From NCBI RefSeq assembly GCF_000712055.1, contig NZ_JOOA01000002.1:1116001-1180000 (forward strand): a stretch of DNA of 64,000 nucleotides, given 5' to 3'. The notes below the pieces were generated by a model. It was not told the origin of the DNA, searched no databases, and saw only the letters and a program-made list of their open reading frames with translations. Source of the DNA: Ruminococcus sp. HUN007 (GTDB lineage Bacteria; Bacillota; Clostridia; Oscillospirales; Ruminococcaceae). Below, one piece after another: positions 26,948-35,996 of this stretch (position 1 is its first letter; each line of letters starts with the position of its first letter). Made by a program: the position numbers and the translations under genes.

Positions 26948-27959
26948 TTGAATTCTCCTCAATTTTTCTCAACAAATCTTCTCTAAACAAATCAATATTA
27001 TCTGGTTGTCCTTGCTTTAACTGACCACAGTTACTGCACACTTTAATGTTTTTCCTTTGTCCCATAAGAAACTCTTTTCTATACTTTTGTATAATTTCAT
27101 TGTTCCATAACTCTTTCAAAGAATGATCTTTTACATTTCCAATCAGCATATTGCGTTGCCAATCTAAAAAGCAAAGACTAGCGGTTCCATTTGAATTAAT
27201 AGCAAAAGAATAGAATACATACGGACAAACCAAAACTTCGCTTATTGCCTGACCATAAATTCCTCTTTGTGAATTAACGCTAACTTTTGTTTGTTCGAAT
27301 TCTGGCCAACAATCCATTATGCTTTCTATAAAGATTCCATCAGCAATATTTCCAAATATCTCTATAAACTTTGCTTTTTCTTCTTCTGAAAGTATATCTC
27401 CATTTATTTTAACGATCATTTCAAGATTTTTTTTATTTTCATAAAGATACCTAATATTTTCAACGATTTTATCAAATTCCACATTACATCCTGAAAACTC
27501 TTTATATTTTTCGTTTGTCACGCCTTCAATAGAAATATTTATTCTATCTAATCCTGCTTCGATTATACCATCGGATATATTCTTTGTAAGTAGTGACGCA
27601 TTTGTAGTTGTATCTACTCTCAAACATTTTTTTGAATCTTTTGCGTATTTAACCATATCTACAAATCTAGGATTCAGCAAAGGTTCACCATCTTTATATA
27701 ATCTTATTACTTTAACGGCTGATTCAAATTCATCAAGATCATTTATTATTTTTTTATAAAGTTCCCATTCCATCACTCCAAAATTTCTTCCTGGAGTGTT
27801 CCTCATTAATTCTCTATTTCCAGTCGGACAGAATTTACATTGAAAATTGCATTTATCGCAAGGATCTATAAAAATAATAAATGGTGTTTCCAAAGGAATA
27901 ACTGTTTCGAGTTTTGTTCTGTTTTTTAAATCAATTCTAGGTTTCCATTCCGCATTCAT
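26940..27959 (-). CDS. Radical SAM/SPASM protein A of the flagellin-glycan operon
   Basis: 339 aa. Radical SAM CxxxCxxC is in DKCNFQCKFCPTG, and SAM-binding features include LYKDGEPLLNPRF and TTNASLL. The C-terminal SPASM-type Cys set is CPYVFYSFAINSNGTASLC...CSNCG, binding an auxiliary Fe-S cluster. It overlaps the downstream glycosyltransferase start and lies 2 bp from its paralog. Proteins of this class modify peptides or sugars. In a flagellin operon the likely target is the flagellin or its glycan precursor, but the reaction is not known. Confidence 0.87.
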   Translation of the reverse strand: MNAEWKPRIDLKNRTKLETVIPLETPFIIFIDPCDKCNFQCKFCPTGNRELMRNTPGRNFGVMEWELYKKIINDLDEFESAVKVIRLYKDGEPLLNPRFVDMVKYAKDSKKCLRVDTTTNASLLTKNISDGIIEAGLDRINISIEGVTNEKYKEFSGCNVEFDKIVENIRYLYENKKNLEMIVKINGDILSEEEKAKFIEIFGNIADGIFIESIMDCWPEFEQTKVSVNSQRGIYGQAISEVLVCPYVFYSFAINSNGTASLCFLDWQRNMLIGNVKDHSLKELWNNEIIQKYRKEFLMGQRKNIKVCSNCGQLKQGQPDNIDLFREDLLRKIEENSNV

Positions 27960-27961
27960 CT

Positions 27962-28984
27962 TTATCGCTCTCCAAAATAGTTTTGATTTAGAATTCTATT
28001 TTTTATTTCACATCTATCTGCATCTATATTATCATAACAACCATACTTTATTACTTCACATGATTTGCATAGTTCATTTTTCTCTCTGATTCCATCAAGA
28101 TGTGACAACTGTATTTCTTTTAGTTGTTCACCTAACCAAATATTTTTTAATGAATTCGTATTTACATCACCAATAATTTGATTATGTTTCCAATCGCCCA
28201 CACAAGTATCACAAGTTCCATCTGAGTTTATAACCATAACATAAAAAATATATGGACATACTGTCCTGTTTTCCAATGGCTGGCCATAGTTTCCTATATC
28301 TTCGTAATTATAACCGCTTAATTTGATATCAAAATCTGGCCAAGCTGGTGACAGACGTTCTAAAAATATTCTATCAGCCCACTCTCCAAATAAATCCATG
28401 AAATATTTTTGTTCTTCCTCTGTTAATACATCTTTAATACTTTTTACATATACAATGCAATTTTCACTGTTTTTGCACAAATCTGTTATATTATCGCAAT
28501 ATTTTTTGAAATCAATTTTTCTGCAAGTATTTTTATAGATTTGTTCCTCTGAAACACCATTAACAGAAATATTAATCTGATCTATTCCTGCATCAATAAG
28601 TTTTCTATTTAACTCTTTGTTCAGGAGAATTCCATTAGTAGTTGTTTCAATTTTTTTATACGCACCTGACCTTTTAGCGATTCGCACCATATCAACGAAT
28701 TTAGGATTAACAAGAGGTTCACCTTCTTTATATAACCTAAGCACATTTATTGGGGTAGCAAATTCCAATGAATCCGATACAATTTTTTCAAAAAGGCTAT
28801 ACTCCATAACCCCATTGTTTCTACCATATTCAGCCATAAGATTATCATAACCACTTGGACACCATTTACATCTAAGATTACACAAACTTGATGGATCTAC
28901 AAGCAAAACATATGGTTTCTTTAAAGGAAGCACCTCCGATAAATTATTTCGATTATTATTGTTTAAACGTGTTTGAATATTCAA
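27962..28984 (-). CDS. Radical SAM/SPASM protein B, paralog of the neighbour
   Basis: 340 aa. CxxxCxxC in SSLCNLRCKWCPSG, then LYKEGEPLVNPKF and TTNGILL. C-terminal SPASM-like cysteines are CPYIFYVMVINSDGTCDTC and CKSCEVIKYGC. GAGGTGATAA ribosome site before ATG 28984. About half the residues match the neighbouring protein, so the pair arose by tandem duplication; tandem pairs may act on two positions or form a heterodimer (inference). Confidence 0.87.
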   Translation of the reverse strand: MNIQTRLNNNNRNNLSEVLPLKKPYVLLVDPSSLCNLRCKWCPSGYDNLMAEYGRNNGVMEYSLFEKIVSDSLEFATPINVLRLYKEGEPLVNPKFVDMVRIAKRSGAYKKIETTTNGILLNKELNRKLIDAGIDQINISVNGVSEEQIYKNTCRKIDFKKYCDNITDLCKNSENCIVYVKSIKDVLTEEEQKYFMDLFGEWADRIFLERLSPAWPDFDIKLSGYNYEDIGNYGQPLENRTVCPYIFYVMVINSDGTCDTCVGDWKHNQIIGDVNTNSLKNIWLGEQLKEIQLSHLDGIREKNELCKSCEVIKYGCYDNIDADRCEIKNRILNQNYFGER

Positions 28985-29006
28985 ATTATCACCTCTTTTT
29001 TTAGTT

Positions 29007-30008
29007 TTACAATCCGTATTCGCAATAAAGCTTATCTAACATATCACTGTATCTAGATACAATTCGCTTTCTGACCGGATTTCCATCAAGCCAATCCAAA
29101 GTCATTTTTATACCATCTTCAAAATGAATTGTCGTACTTTTAGTTTTCATTAATGTTTTTATTTTTGCATTCGCCCTTATACTATGCCACATTCTGTCAT
29201 ACATCATATCTAAAGGCTGAAAATCTGTTAATTTTAATGCACGATCATAAGGAACATGAAAAACATTACCTTTACTTAAACCAAGTGAAGATAACAATAT
29301 TTCAGATACATCATTCCATGTAAGTATCTCATCTGTTGAAATATCAAACACCTCACCTATAGCTTCAGTACAACCAATTAGACAAACGAACATTTCAGCA
29401 AATTCTTTAGAATGAGTATAATTCCAAAGATAGCTTCCTTCTCCGGCAATCAATAATGGCTTCCCTTTTAGAATTTTATCAATTGCTGTCCAACAATTAT
29501 GGCCAATCGAAACCGGAATAATTGTATCATATGTATATCCAGGTCTAACAATTGTAACTGGGAACTTATTCTCATAAAATTCATTCATAAACACTTGTTC
29601 TGCAAATAATTTTCCACTTATATATTCTGAAGAATTGTATGGATCTTTTTTTTCTGAAAGCTCATTAAAAGGTATGTTTTGGATATTTCTTTTATATACC
29701 ACATCAGAACTAATAACGATATACTGTTTTGTTTTACCTTCAAAAAGCTTAATAGCTGTTTGAGCCTGCTCTGCGTTATAACAAATAAAATCGCAAACAA
29801 CATCAAAGCTACAGTCTTCCAATACCTTTTGAGCTTCCTGATAATTACGTATATCACACTTTATTATCTTAGCTTCAGGATGAACTTCACGTCTGGTTGC
29901 ATATGTAACACCTCTGTGAAGCTCGTACACCTCATGTCCAAGTTCTATAGCTTTCTTTGTACAATGCCAGCTAATATTTCCGTTTCCACCAATAAACAAT
30001 ATTTTCAT
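29007..30008 (-). CDS. NAD(P)-dependent sugar epimerase/dehydratase (extended SDR)
   Basis: 333 aa. Rossmann GGNGNISWHC at the N-terminus (the Gly motif is GGxGxIS rather than GxxGxxG), SSDVVY, YISGK as the Tyr-x-x-x-Lys catalytic pair, and RPGYTYD. The ATG overlaps the 3,5-epimerase stop (ATGA). Likely a 4-epimerase or reductase for the nucleotide sugar made upstream. The exact substrate is not readable from sequence. Confidence 0.85.
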   Translation of the reverse strand: MKILFIGGNGNISWHCTKKAIELGHEVYELHRGVTYATRREVHPEAKIIKCDIRNYQEAQKVLEDCSFDVVCDFICYNAEQAQTAIKLFEGKTKQYIVISSDVVYKRNIQNIPFNELSEKKDPYNSSEYISGKLFAEQVFMNEFYENKFPVTIVRPGYTYDTIIPVSIGHNCWTAIDKILKGKPLLIAGEGSYLWNYTHSKEFAEMFVCLIGCTEAIGEVFDISTDEILTWNDVSEILLSSLGLSKGNVFHVPYDRALKLTDFQPLDMMYDRMWHSIRANAKIKTLMKTKSTTIHFEDGIKMTLDWLDGNPVRKRIVSRYSDMLDKLYCEYGL

Positions 30009-30595
30009 TTGAAAACCTCATTAAGCACTTCAAATATCTTAAATGTCATTAATCCTCTGTCACGTTCCGAACAAATGACATTATCCAAATCATCAATTCT
30101 CCAGTCTATTCCTACATCTGGATCATCAAATCTTATTCCTGTATCGCTTTCTTTATCATATCGGCCATCACACTGATACAAAACAGTTGAACCATCTTCA
30201 AGAGATAGAAATCCATGAGCAAATCCTCGTGGAACATACAGTGATAAATGATTACGGTAACTTAATTCTACTCCAGCCCATTTTCCGTAATTACTGCTTT
30301 CTTTTCTCAGATCAACAATAACGTCATAAACACTGCCATTTATAACACTGACAAGTTTAGCCTGAGGGTTGTTAAGCTGAAAATGCATTCCTCTTATCAC
30401 ATTTTTCGCTGATAATGAAACAAAAGTTTCATTCACATTAAAATCAATACCAATCGACTGATAAATATCTTTCTCAAAGTTCTTAAAAAAACTGCCTCGG
30501 TTATCTTCAGAACAGAATCCGCTTATAACAACTGCATCACCAAGTAATTTTTCTTGTATTTCAAACACTTGTTTCACATCTCCTTTCTGATCCAT
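30005..30595 (-). CDS. rfbC: dTDP/CDP-4-keto-sugar 3,5-epimerase family (RfbC-like)
   Basis: 196 aa cupin of the RmlC/AscE type: FFKNFEKDIY, VIRGMHFQ (catalytic His region), LVSVINGSVYDVIVDLR, YVPRGFAHGFL and YQCDGRYDKESDTGIRFDDPDVGIDW. The symbol follows the family; the neighbours (rfbF, rfbG, rfbH) fit a CDP-sugar, so it may be the AscE role in a CDP-ascarylose-like route rather than rhamnose. Start unclear: the upstream ATG 30595 overlaps the previous gene; a GTG at codon 7 or 10 follows AAAGGAGAT. Confidence 0.87.
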   Translation of the reverse strand: MDQKGDVKQVFEIQEKLLGDAVVISGFCSEDNRGSFFKNFEKDIYQSIGIDFNVNETFVSLSAKNVIRGMHFQLNNPQAKLVSVINGSVYDVIVDLRKESSNYGKWAGVELSYRNHLSLYVPRGFAHGFLSLEDGSTVLYQCDGRYDKESDTGIRFDDPDVGIDWRIDDLDNVICSERDRGLMTFKIFEVLNEVFK

Positions 30596-31470
30596 TCAGC
30601 CGTTCTTTTTATGCCTTCACTGAATGTTATCTGATTTCTGAAACCGGTATCTCTTAAAACAGCTTCTTTGTCAAATTGTTCATAATCAATTGAAACACCG
30701 TTAAAAGGTATTTCACCGATTCCGATAATTGCATCATATGCAACAATATCTTTTAATTTTATCAGAAACTCTTTCAGTTTTCGAGGTCTTTCACTTCCGA
30801 TATAATATGTCCGGCCTGTTGTTCCTTTTTCACCTATCGCAGCAAAGGCTTTTACTGCATCATCAATGTAAATGAAATCATACATCTGTTCCCCAGGTGA
30901 GAATGCACAGTGTTCATTTTTCAGAAGCTTTCGTATAGTAGTGTTGACAAGCCTCGGACTGTTTTCGCCTGGACCATAAACATTAGAAATTATTCCTCTT
31001 ATGTACTCTGTTTTATTTGACACCGCTAAAGCTTTCATCATGTAGTCAGAAGTCATCTTAGCAGCAGAGTAAACTGACGAAACCGGCGGATCAGTTTCTG
31101 TTTCCATTAATGCAGATATCTCATACTCCATTATGCTTGATGCATACACTATACGTCTGCATTCAAGAAGCTTACACTGTTCCGTAAGAATACATGAAGC
31201 TTTTATATTATCAATCTGCAAACTGTAATCTCCACGTGCAGACCCTGAAGTTCCTGCCCATGCAAAATGATACAGCACATCAAAACCGCGATCCGTAATA
31301 ATCTCGTTAAGCTGATGATAATTATTCAAATCGCAGCAGATTATCTTATCCGCATCAACACAAACATTTTTATTTCTGACAATTGCTGTTACATCATGAC
31401 CTTTGGATTTAAGTTCAGAACACAATACTTTGCCAAGGAATCCGGATGCTCCTGTTACGATCACTTTCAT
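30574..31470 (-). CDS. NAD-dependent sugar reductase/epimerase (SDR)
   Basis: 298 aa from ATG 31470 with GGAGG upstream; it overlaps the glycosyltransferase stop (ATGA). VTGASGFLGKVL is the nucleotide-binding motif, with YASSIMEYE, YSAAKMTSDYM (Tyr-x-x-x-Lys) and GIISNVYGPGENSPR. It resembles CDP-3,6-dideoxyhexose reductases (abequose/paratose synthase, AscF), which fits the rfbF-G-H neighbours. Which 3,6-dideoxyhexose is made cannot be decided from sequence alone. Confidence 0.85.
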   Translation of the reverse strand: MKVIVTGASGFLGKVLCSELKSKGHDVTAIVRNKNVCVDADKIICCDLNNYHQLNEIITDRGFDVLYHFAWAGTSGSARGDYSLQIDNIKASCILTEQCKLLECRRIVYASSIMEYEISALMETETDPPVSSVYSAAKMTSDYMMKALAVSNKTEYIRGIISNVYGPGENSPRLVNTTIRKLLKNEHCAFSPGEQMYDFIYIDDAVKAFAAIGEKGTTGRTYYIGSERPRKLKEFLIKLKDIVAYDAIIGIGEIPFNGVSIDYEQFDKEAVLRDTGFRNQITFSEGIKRTAEWIRKEM

Positions 31471-32780
31471 TTGCCATCCTCCGAACCAATGAATTTTTTC
31501 GGATGCAGTAATCTGCACAGCTTTTCAAATTTATCATTTCTGAAATAATCAATGTAATGCATCGGGGAACTCTTACTGAAACTATAATAGATTTCAGGTA
31601 AATGTACATCTGCTTCGGCAAATAATCGTAATATTTTCTCTTTGTCCTCACCAGTGAAATACAGGAAATTTCCAAAAATATCCGAACCGATTAATTTTTC
31701 AAAATCATGTCCACGTTTATCTGAAGATAATGAATTTTCAACTGCAGTTATAAATGAATCTGCATTCACATCTGCGTCATACTTATCAATAACGGATCTG
31801 CGTGCTGACATTCCGAGCGTTTTCCGCTTATCAGCATCATTGCAAAGAATAATGCACTTTTCTATAAAATCATTCACATCAGATGCAACAAATCCCGTCA
31901 TATCATTTTCCACTATCTCTCGTTCAGGCGGATTATCAAGAACTATTACAGGAAGTCCTGCGGCCATTGCTTCAAGCAAAGCGTTTTCTGTTGTTGCATA
32001 ATTATTTTCTGAAAGCGGATAACAGAAAGTATCAAATGACAGAAGATACTTTTCAGGATTATTTATATATCCGGTAAATTCAATACATCCCTTTAAATCA
32101 GGATATTCCGAAAAGAAATTATTTATGAAATCTTCTGAATATTTCCCGCATAAAACGAATTGCACTTTCGGAACTCTTCGTTTTATTTCAGAACAAATTC
32201 GAGGAAAATGTGAATTCAGTTTTGCAAAATCCAAAGTGCCTATATAGCCTATACGAATTTCTTTTCTTGTTTCATAGTCTGTTTTGAAAGAATAATTAAG
32301 AGGCCTGAAATCACCTGTTCCGTATACAAAAGCACTTTTCTTTAAAATCAGGTTTTTATCTGAATCTGAAAAGCAACTGTTTTTAGCTGAACACGGTGAG
32401 GTGAACAAAAGTCCTTCAAACTGCAAAAGAAATTCCGGAGTCAGAACAGGATACTGCAGTCCGTTTATATGAGACCACAAAACAAGTCTTGTTTTGGCTT
32501 TTCCAAGTTTCCTTATCAAATCCACAGTCAAAGGATGTGCCCACCAGTTAAATATGACCGCGTCAGCATCTTCTGCAAGTTTGATTATTTCTTCGCAAGA
32601 AGGTTCAGTAATTAAATCTGCACCACATGTCTGGCATACCTGACTATATTTTTCTTCAACTGGCTTTTCCAAAAGGACAATAGTATTTTTGCATTTATCT
32701 GAAGTGTTTTTAATTATTCCGCTTATAGCCTTTCCGGCGCCACCACCCATATGAGCAGTTATATACAGAAGATCAATCAT
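31467..32780 (-). CDS. Family 4 glycosyltransferase
   Basis: 437 aa GT-B fold. N-terminal YITAHMGGGAGKAISG, mid-protein IRIGYIGTLDFAKLNSHFP, and the donor-site pattern CYPLSENNYATTENALLEAMAAGLPVIV (E-x7-E region). A C-terminal extension of about 80 residues is unlike standard GT4 proteins and may bind a partner. ATG overlaps the rfbH stop. It is a likely transferase for the dideoxyhexose or an adjacent sugar. Confidence 0.9.
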   Translation of the reverse strand: MIDLLYITAHMGGGAGKAISGIIKNTSDKCKNTIVLLEKPVEEKYSQVCQTCGADLITEPSCEEIIKLAEDADAVIFNWWAHPLTVDLIRKLGKAKTRLVLWSHINGLQYPVLTPEFLLQFEGLLFTSPCSAKNSCFSDSDKNLILKKSAFVYGTGDFRPLNYSFKTDYETRKEIRIGYIGTLDFAKLNSHFPRICSEIKRRVPKVQFVLCGKYSEDFINNFFSEYPDLKGCIEFTGYINNPEKYLLSFDTFCYPLSENNYATTENALLEAMAAGLPVIVLDNPPEREIVENDMTGFVASDVNDFIEKCIILCNDADKRKTLGMSARRSVIDKYDADVNADSFITAVENSLSSDKRGHDFEKLIGSDIFGNFLYFTGEDKEKILRLFAEADVHLPEIYYSFSKSSPMHYIDYFRNDKFEKLCRLLHPKKFIGSEDGK

Positions 32781-34105
32781 ATCAGTTTCCCTATAATATT
32801 CTTTAACTCATCAGACATTCTTACAAGCATCTCTTCAGTCATTCCCGGATAAACACCTACCCAAAATGTTCTGTTCATTATGATATCCGTATTAATCAAA
32901 TCACCGACAACTCTATAGCCCTCACCAGATTCTCTCATACTGTTAAAACACGGATGCTTGATTATATTTCCTGAAAACAGAAGTCTTGTCTGTATATTAT
33001 GATCTTCAAGATACTGAAGAACTTTTTTTCTTTCAATATTTTCAGGTAATGTCATAGCAAATCCAAACCAGCTTGGATCAGAATTAACCTCCGCTTCCGG
33101 AAGAATGATCTTGTCTTTAAGGCAGTTCAGGCTCTCTCTCAGAAACTTAAAATTCTTCTTTCGTGCTTCAGTAAATCTGTCAAGCTTTTCAAGCTGTGCC
33201 ACTCCCACTGCCGCCTGCATATCGGTAACTTTCAAATTATAACCTAAATGAGAATAAACATATTTATGATCGTATCCCTGTGGCAGGTCTCCAAACTGAC
33301 CATCATATCTGTGACCACAGAAATTATCTGTTCCGGAAGGACAGATACATTCACGTCCCCAGTCACGCATTGAATGGATTATCTTTGCAAGAAGCGGATC
33401 ATTTGTATAGACCGCACCACCTTCACCCATAGTAATGTGATGAGGAGGGTAGAAACTTGACGTTCCTATATCACCAACTGTACCTGTAAAATATTTTTTA
33501 CCATCCAGTGTATATTTTGATCCAAGCGCATCACAGTTGTCTTCAACAAGCCAAAGATTATGCTTTTCACAAAAATCTTTAACTGCTTTCAGATTGAACG
33601 GATTTCCAAGTGTATGTGCTATCATGACTGCTTTTGTTTTATCAGATAATGCATTTTCGAGCTGCGTGCAGTCAATATTGTAAGAAGGAATGGTGACATC
33701 CACAAACACCGGTACAGCACCATACTGTATGATCGGTGCAACAGTTGTCGGAAATCCGGCTGCAACTGTAATTACTTCATCACCACGTCTGATTTTTCTC
33801 TCTCCGAGAAGATCAGAAGTAAGTGTCATAAACGCAAGCAGATTTGCCGATGAACCGGAATTTACAAGAAAGCATTTCTTCACTCCGAGTTTATCAGCAA
33901 ATCTCTTTTCAAATTTCTCCGAATACTTTCCGGTTGTAAGCCAGAAATCCAGAGCGCTGTCAACAAGATTCACCATCTCATCGGAATCGTAAACACGTCC
34001 GGAGTAATTTATTCTGTCGCCAGCTTTATATTCTTTTTTGTGATATGTGTTACAGTAATCCTTAACCATATCAAGGATCTGTTTTCTCATTATTTCTTCA
34101 CTCAT
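32777..34105 (-). CDS. rfbH: CDP-6-deoxy-D-xylo-4-hexulose-3-dehydrase
   Basis: 442 aa PLP/PMP enzyme (E1, AscC type) that removes the 3-hydroxyl to make 3,6-dideoxyhexoses. Key point: SSFYPPHHITMGEGG carries His (about 222-223) where aminotransferases have the PLP Lys, the hallmark of E1. The Fe-S cysteines expected near the C-terminal half appear in RECICPSGTDNFCGHRYDG. Partner reductase E3 (AscD/RfbI) is not in this window, so it must be elsewhere or replaced. Overlaps rfbG by one base. Confidence 0.95.
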   Translation of the reverse strand: MSEEIMRKQILDMVKDYCNTYHKKEYKAGDRINYSGRVYDSDEMVNLVDSALDFWLTTGKYSEKFEKRFADKLGVKKCFLVNSGSSANLLAFMTLTSDLLGERKIRRGDEVITVAAGFPTTVAPIIQYGAVPVFVDVTIPSYNIDCTQLENALSDKTKAVMIAHTLGNPFNLKAVKDFCEKHNLWLVEDNCDALGSKYTLDGKKYFTGTVGDIGTSSFYPPHHITMGEGGAVYTNDPLLAKIIHSMRDWGRECICPSGTDNFCGHRYDGQFGDLPQGYDHKYVYSHLGYNLKVTDMQAAVGVAQLEKLDRFTEARKKNFKFLRESLNCLKDKIILPEAEVNSDPSWFGFAMTLPENIERKKVLQYLEDHNIQTRLLFSGNIIKHPCFNSMRESGEGYRVVGDLINTDIIMNRTFWVGVYPGMTEEMLVRMSDELKNIIGKLI

Positions 34106-35163
34106 TAGTCCAGATACTCCTTTATCTGATCAATAGTTTTCTCATTCATATTTTCCTTGTTATAAAACGCTTGGTACCATTCAACAGTTTTGCTCACTGA
34201 CTGTTCAATATCCCACTTAGGGTTCCAGCTGAATGTCTGCAATATTTTTGAACAGTCAAGTTTAAGAAAATTCGCTTCATGCGGAGCGTTTTCTTCTGAC
34301 ACATTCTTCCATGAAGCATTCCCCCATGATTTGCAGAACAAATCTGTAATCTCACCGGTAGTAATACAGCTTTTCATTTCCGGTCCGATATTGTAGCAAC
34401 CGGAATATTCTTTATTACTGTACTGCTTTTCAGCGATCATCATATATGCAAAAAGCGGTTCAAGAACATGCTGATACGGTCTTATGGAATAAGGATTCCT
34501 TACTGTTATTTCTTTTCCCTGCGAAGCTGCTCTTGCGCAGTCAGGAATGATTCTGTTAGGTGCAAAATCTCCGCCGCCTATGACATTACCCGCTCTTGCT
34601 GTTGAAACAGCTGTATTGCTTTCTCCGAAGAATGAACGCACATAACTTGCCGTTACCAGTTCAGAACATGATTTACTGTTTGAATATGGATCATATCCGT
34701 CAAGTCTGTCGTTTTCTCTGTATCCCCAGCACCATTCATTGTTTTCATATACCTTATCAGTTGTCACATTTACTACAGACTTCACTGAATCAGTTTTTCT
34801 TACAGCTTCCAGAATATTTACTGTCCCCATAACATTGGTTTCATATGTATAGCGTGGTTCTGCATATGAAATTTTAACAATTGGCTGTGCAGCCAGATGA
34901 AAAACTATTTCGGGTTTATTATCCTGAATCGTCTGATACAGTTTTTCAAAATCACGTATATCACCAATAACTGAATTTATCCTTGCATCAGTTTTTAATA
35001 TACTGAAAACCGATGGATCAGTAGGGGAATCAAGTGCATAGCCTGTGACTTCAGCACCGAAATAATACAGTATTTCACAAAGCCATGTTCCCTTAAAACC
35101 AGTATGTCCTGTTACAAGTACTTTTTTTTCATTCCAGAAATCTGCATCTATTAATTTCTTCAT
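34105..35163 (-). CDS. rfbG: CDP-glucose 4,6-dehydratase
   Basis: 352 aa from ATG 35163, which overlaps the rfbF stop (ATGA). Converts CDP-glucose to CDP-4-keto-6-deoxyglucose. GHTGFKGTWL is the NAD-binding motif and VTTDKVYEN the Thr/Asp/Lys signature; the active-site YDPYSNSKSCSE provides Tyr-x-x-x-Lys. ARAGNVIGGGDFAPNRIIPD is the conserved family stretch. Second step of the CDP-3,6-dideoxyhexose pathway. Confidence 0.96.
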   Translation of the reverse strand: MKKLIDADFWNEKKVLVTGHTGFKGTWLCEILYYFGAEVTGYALDSPTDPSVFSILKTDARINSVIGDIRDFEKLYQTIQDNKPEIVFHLAAQPIVKISYAEPRYTYETNVMGTVNILEAVRKTDSVKSVVNVTTDKVYENNEWCWGYRENDRLDGYDPYSNSKSCSELVTASYVRSFFGESNTAVSTARAGNVIGGGDFAPNRIIPDCARAASQGKEITVRNPYSIRPYQHVLEPLFAYMMIAEKQYSNKEYSGCYNIGPEMKSCITTGEITDLFCKSWGNASWKNVSEENAPHEANFLKLDCSKILQTFSWNPKWDIEQSVSKTVEWYQAFYNKENMNEKTIDQIKEYLD

Positions 35164-35939
35164 TCCCATATTTTCCACGGAGCCTTACCGCTTGCCCATA
35201 TCTGTTCAAGAAATTCCTTATCTCTCATAGTATCCATGCACTGCCAGTACCCATGATGCTTATAAGCATTAAGCTTACCGTCTTTCGCAAGTTTTTCAAG
35301 TGGTTTGCGTTCAAAAACAAGCTGATCATCATCGTTCAGATAATTGAATATTTCAGGTTCAAGCACCATGAATCCGCCATTTATCCAGCCTCCATCTTCC
35401 TTGGCTTTTTCCGCGAATTTTGAGATTAAACCATTATTCTCTATCTCTAACACACCAAAACGACCACCTGGCTGAATAGCAGTCATTGTTGCAGTAGCAC
35501 CAGATTTCCTGTGACTATCTAACAATGCGTTCAAATCAACATTTGATACGCCATCACCATATGTCATCATGAATGTTTCATTGCCAATATATTTTTGTAT
35601 CTTCTTTATTCTTCCACCAGTCTGTGTCATAACACCGGTTTCAGCAAGTGTCACTTTCCATGGTTCAACTTCTGAATTATGAAGAGTCATAGAATTCTCA
35701 TTAGTAAAATCAAATGTGACGTCTGAGTTGTACATGTAATATGCAGAAAAATATTCTTTGATAACAAAACTCTTGTATCCACAGCATATTACAAAATCAT
35801 TAAACCCAAACTCAGAATAATACTTCATAATATGCCAAATTATTGGATGTTCGCCAATACCGATCATTGGCTTCGGTTTCAGATGGCTTTCTTCACTGAT
35901 TCGCGTACCAAGCCCGCCAGCAAGAATTACTACTTTCAT
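35160..35939 (-). CDS. rfbF: Glucose-1-phosphate cytidylyltransferase
   Basis: 259 aa from ATG 35939 with AGGAAAAG upstream (a longer frame lacks a site). Makes CDP-glucose from CTP and glucose-1-phosphate. MKVVILAGGLGTRISEES is the nucleotidyl signature, with KPKPMIGIGEHPIIWHIM and FMMTYGDGVSNVD (metal Asp). First step of the CDP-3,6-dideoxyhexose route, followed by rfbG and rfbH. It lies 57 bp after the glycosyltransferase relic, so it may be read through from the flagellin 1 promoter. Confidence 0.96.
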   Translation of the reverse strand: MKVVILAGGLGTRISEESHLKPKPMIGIGEHPIIWHIMKYYSEFGFNDFVICCGYKSFVIKEYFSAYYMYNSDVTFDFTNENSMTLHNSEVEPWKVTLAETGVMTQTGGRIKKIQKYIGNETFMMTYGDGVSNVDLNALLDSHRKSGATATMTAIQPGGRFGVLEIENNGLISKFAEKAKEDGGWINGGFMVLEPEIFNYLNDDDQLVFERKPLEKLAKDGKLNAYKHHGYWQCMDTMRDKEFLEQIWASGKAPWKIWE

Positions 35940-35996
35940 ATGCTTTTCCTCATATTTCTTATATATCAAATACAGTGTAATCTAAATTAACAGAAT

